DNA from: an uncultured Ruminococcus sp.
Lineage (GTDB): Bacteria > Bacillota > Clostridia > Oscillospirales > Acutalibacteraceae
Reading direction: 5' to 3'
DNA: 6,730 nucleotides
Assembly: GCA_902772755.1 (NCBI GenBank)
Contig: CACYCD010000331.1
Coordinates: 1-6,730, forward strand
The position numbers and the translations under genes are program-made. Positions 6,613-6,730 of the stretch are shown piece by piece (the stretch's first letter is position 1; each line of letters starts with the position of its first letter). Under the pieces are notes generated by a model. The model saw only the letters and a list, made by a program, of their open reading frames with translations, was not told where the DNA came from and did no database searches.

Positions 6613-6618
6613 GGAGGG
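6613..6618 (+). promoter_or_regulatory. ribosome binding site that sets the TTG start of the murD-like gene
   Basis: GGAGGG sits 8 nt before TTG at 6627. In that frame a TAA at 6609-6611 rules out any start further upstream, and no ATG or GTG lies between, so TTG at 6627 is the only start that fits this strong site. Confidence 0.85.
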
Positions 6619-6626
6619 TTATCGCT

Positions 6627-6730
6627 TTGAACAGAACAGATAACTTTTTTAACAGTATAAAAAACAAGCGTGTCGCATTCTGCGGTTTGGGCATCAGCAA
6701 CTTTCCTGTTATGGAAATGTTTGTAAAGCA
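6627..6730 (+). CDS. murD: UDP-N-acetylmuramoyl-L-alanine--D-glutamate ligase, N-terminus (runs off window)
   Basis: Only the first 34 codons are present. The protein begins MNRTDNFFNSIKN and continues KRVAFCGLGISNFPVMEMFV, a basic turn, a hydrophobic beta strand and a GxGxSN loop leading into a helix. This is the Rossmann-like N-terminal nucleotide-sugar-binding start of MurD as found in Clostridia, including the short extra N-terminal helix. MurD adds D-glutamate to UDP-MurNAc-L-alanine in the cytoplasm, using ATP, during peptidoglycan precursor synthesis. The start is TTG, fixed by the ribosome binding site and an upstream in-frame stop. It has its own promoter instead of lying in a visible mur/division operon. 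The ATP-binding and C-terminal domains are outside the window, so another Rossmann-fold protein is possible, though the motif fits MurD best. Confidence 0.72.
   Translation, partial: MNRTDNFFNSIKNKRVAFCGLGISNFPVMEMFVK

Noticed and set aside
6500..6700. Minus-strand open frame at the right end
   Set aside because: It crosses a terminator, a hairpin, a promoter and the murD-like start, all of which read on the + strand.

Overview
The window looks like a piece of a Gram-positive gut or rumen Clostridia chromosome, most likely a Ruminococcus-type member of the Oscillospiraceae. Three things suggest this: a type I dockerin at the end of a giant secreted protein, moderate-to-low GC with AGGAGG-type ribosome binding sites and rho-independent terminators, and small genes whose sequences resemble Clostridia families. 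Species cannot be fixed by reading alone. All four genes are on the + strand.

Positions 1-5294 are the 3' part (1763 codons, 5' end outside the window) of a very large extracellular modular protein. In order it shows a fibronectin-III-like end piece, a PKD domain, a carboxypeptidase-regulatory-like fold, an unassigned beta-rich block, a second carboxypeptidase-regulatory-like fold, a strongly amphipathic beta-strand region, six propeller-like repeats, two CARDB/Ig-like modules and a C-terminal type I dockerin. No catalytic module is recognisable in the visible part. It looks like an adhesive or structural subunit that plugs into a cohesin scaffold. A strong terminator follows at about 5304-5356.

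Positions 5358-6024 hold a short gene for a HAD-superfamily 5'-nucleotidase of the NT5C type, with its own plausible promoter and a very short leader. Positions 6025-6225 are an AT-rich spacer with short direct and inverted repeats and a near-consensus promoter. This promoter drives an 83-residue XRE-family helix-turn-helix regulator (6226-6477), which has its own terminator.

From 6535 to the right edge there is an imperfect hairpin that abuts a near-consensus extended -10 promoter, a strong ribosome binding site, and a TTG-started gene. Its first 34 residues look like the N-terminus of MurD (D-glutamate-adding peptidoglycan ligase). This gene runs off the window.

The genes appear to be separate transcription units rather than one operon; nothing in the sequence ties them into one pathway. 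The points most worth a second look are the architecture of the dockerin protein, a patch of different arginine codon use in its middle, and the hairpin against the murD-like promoter.
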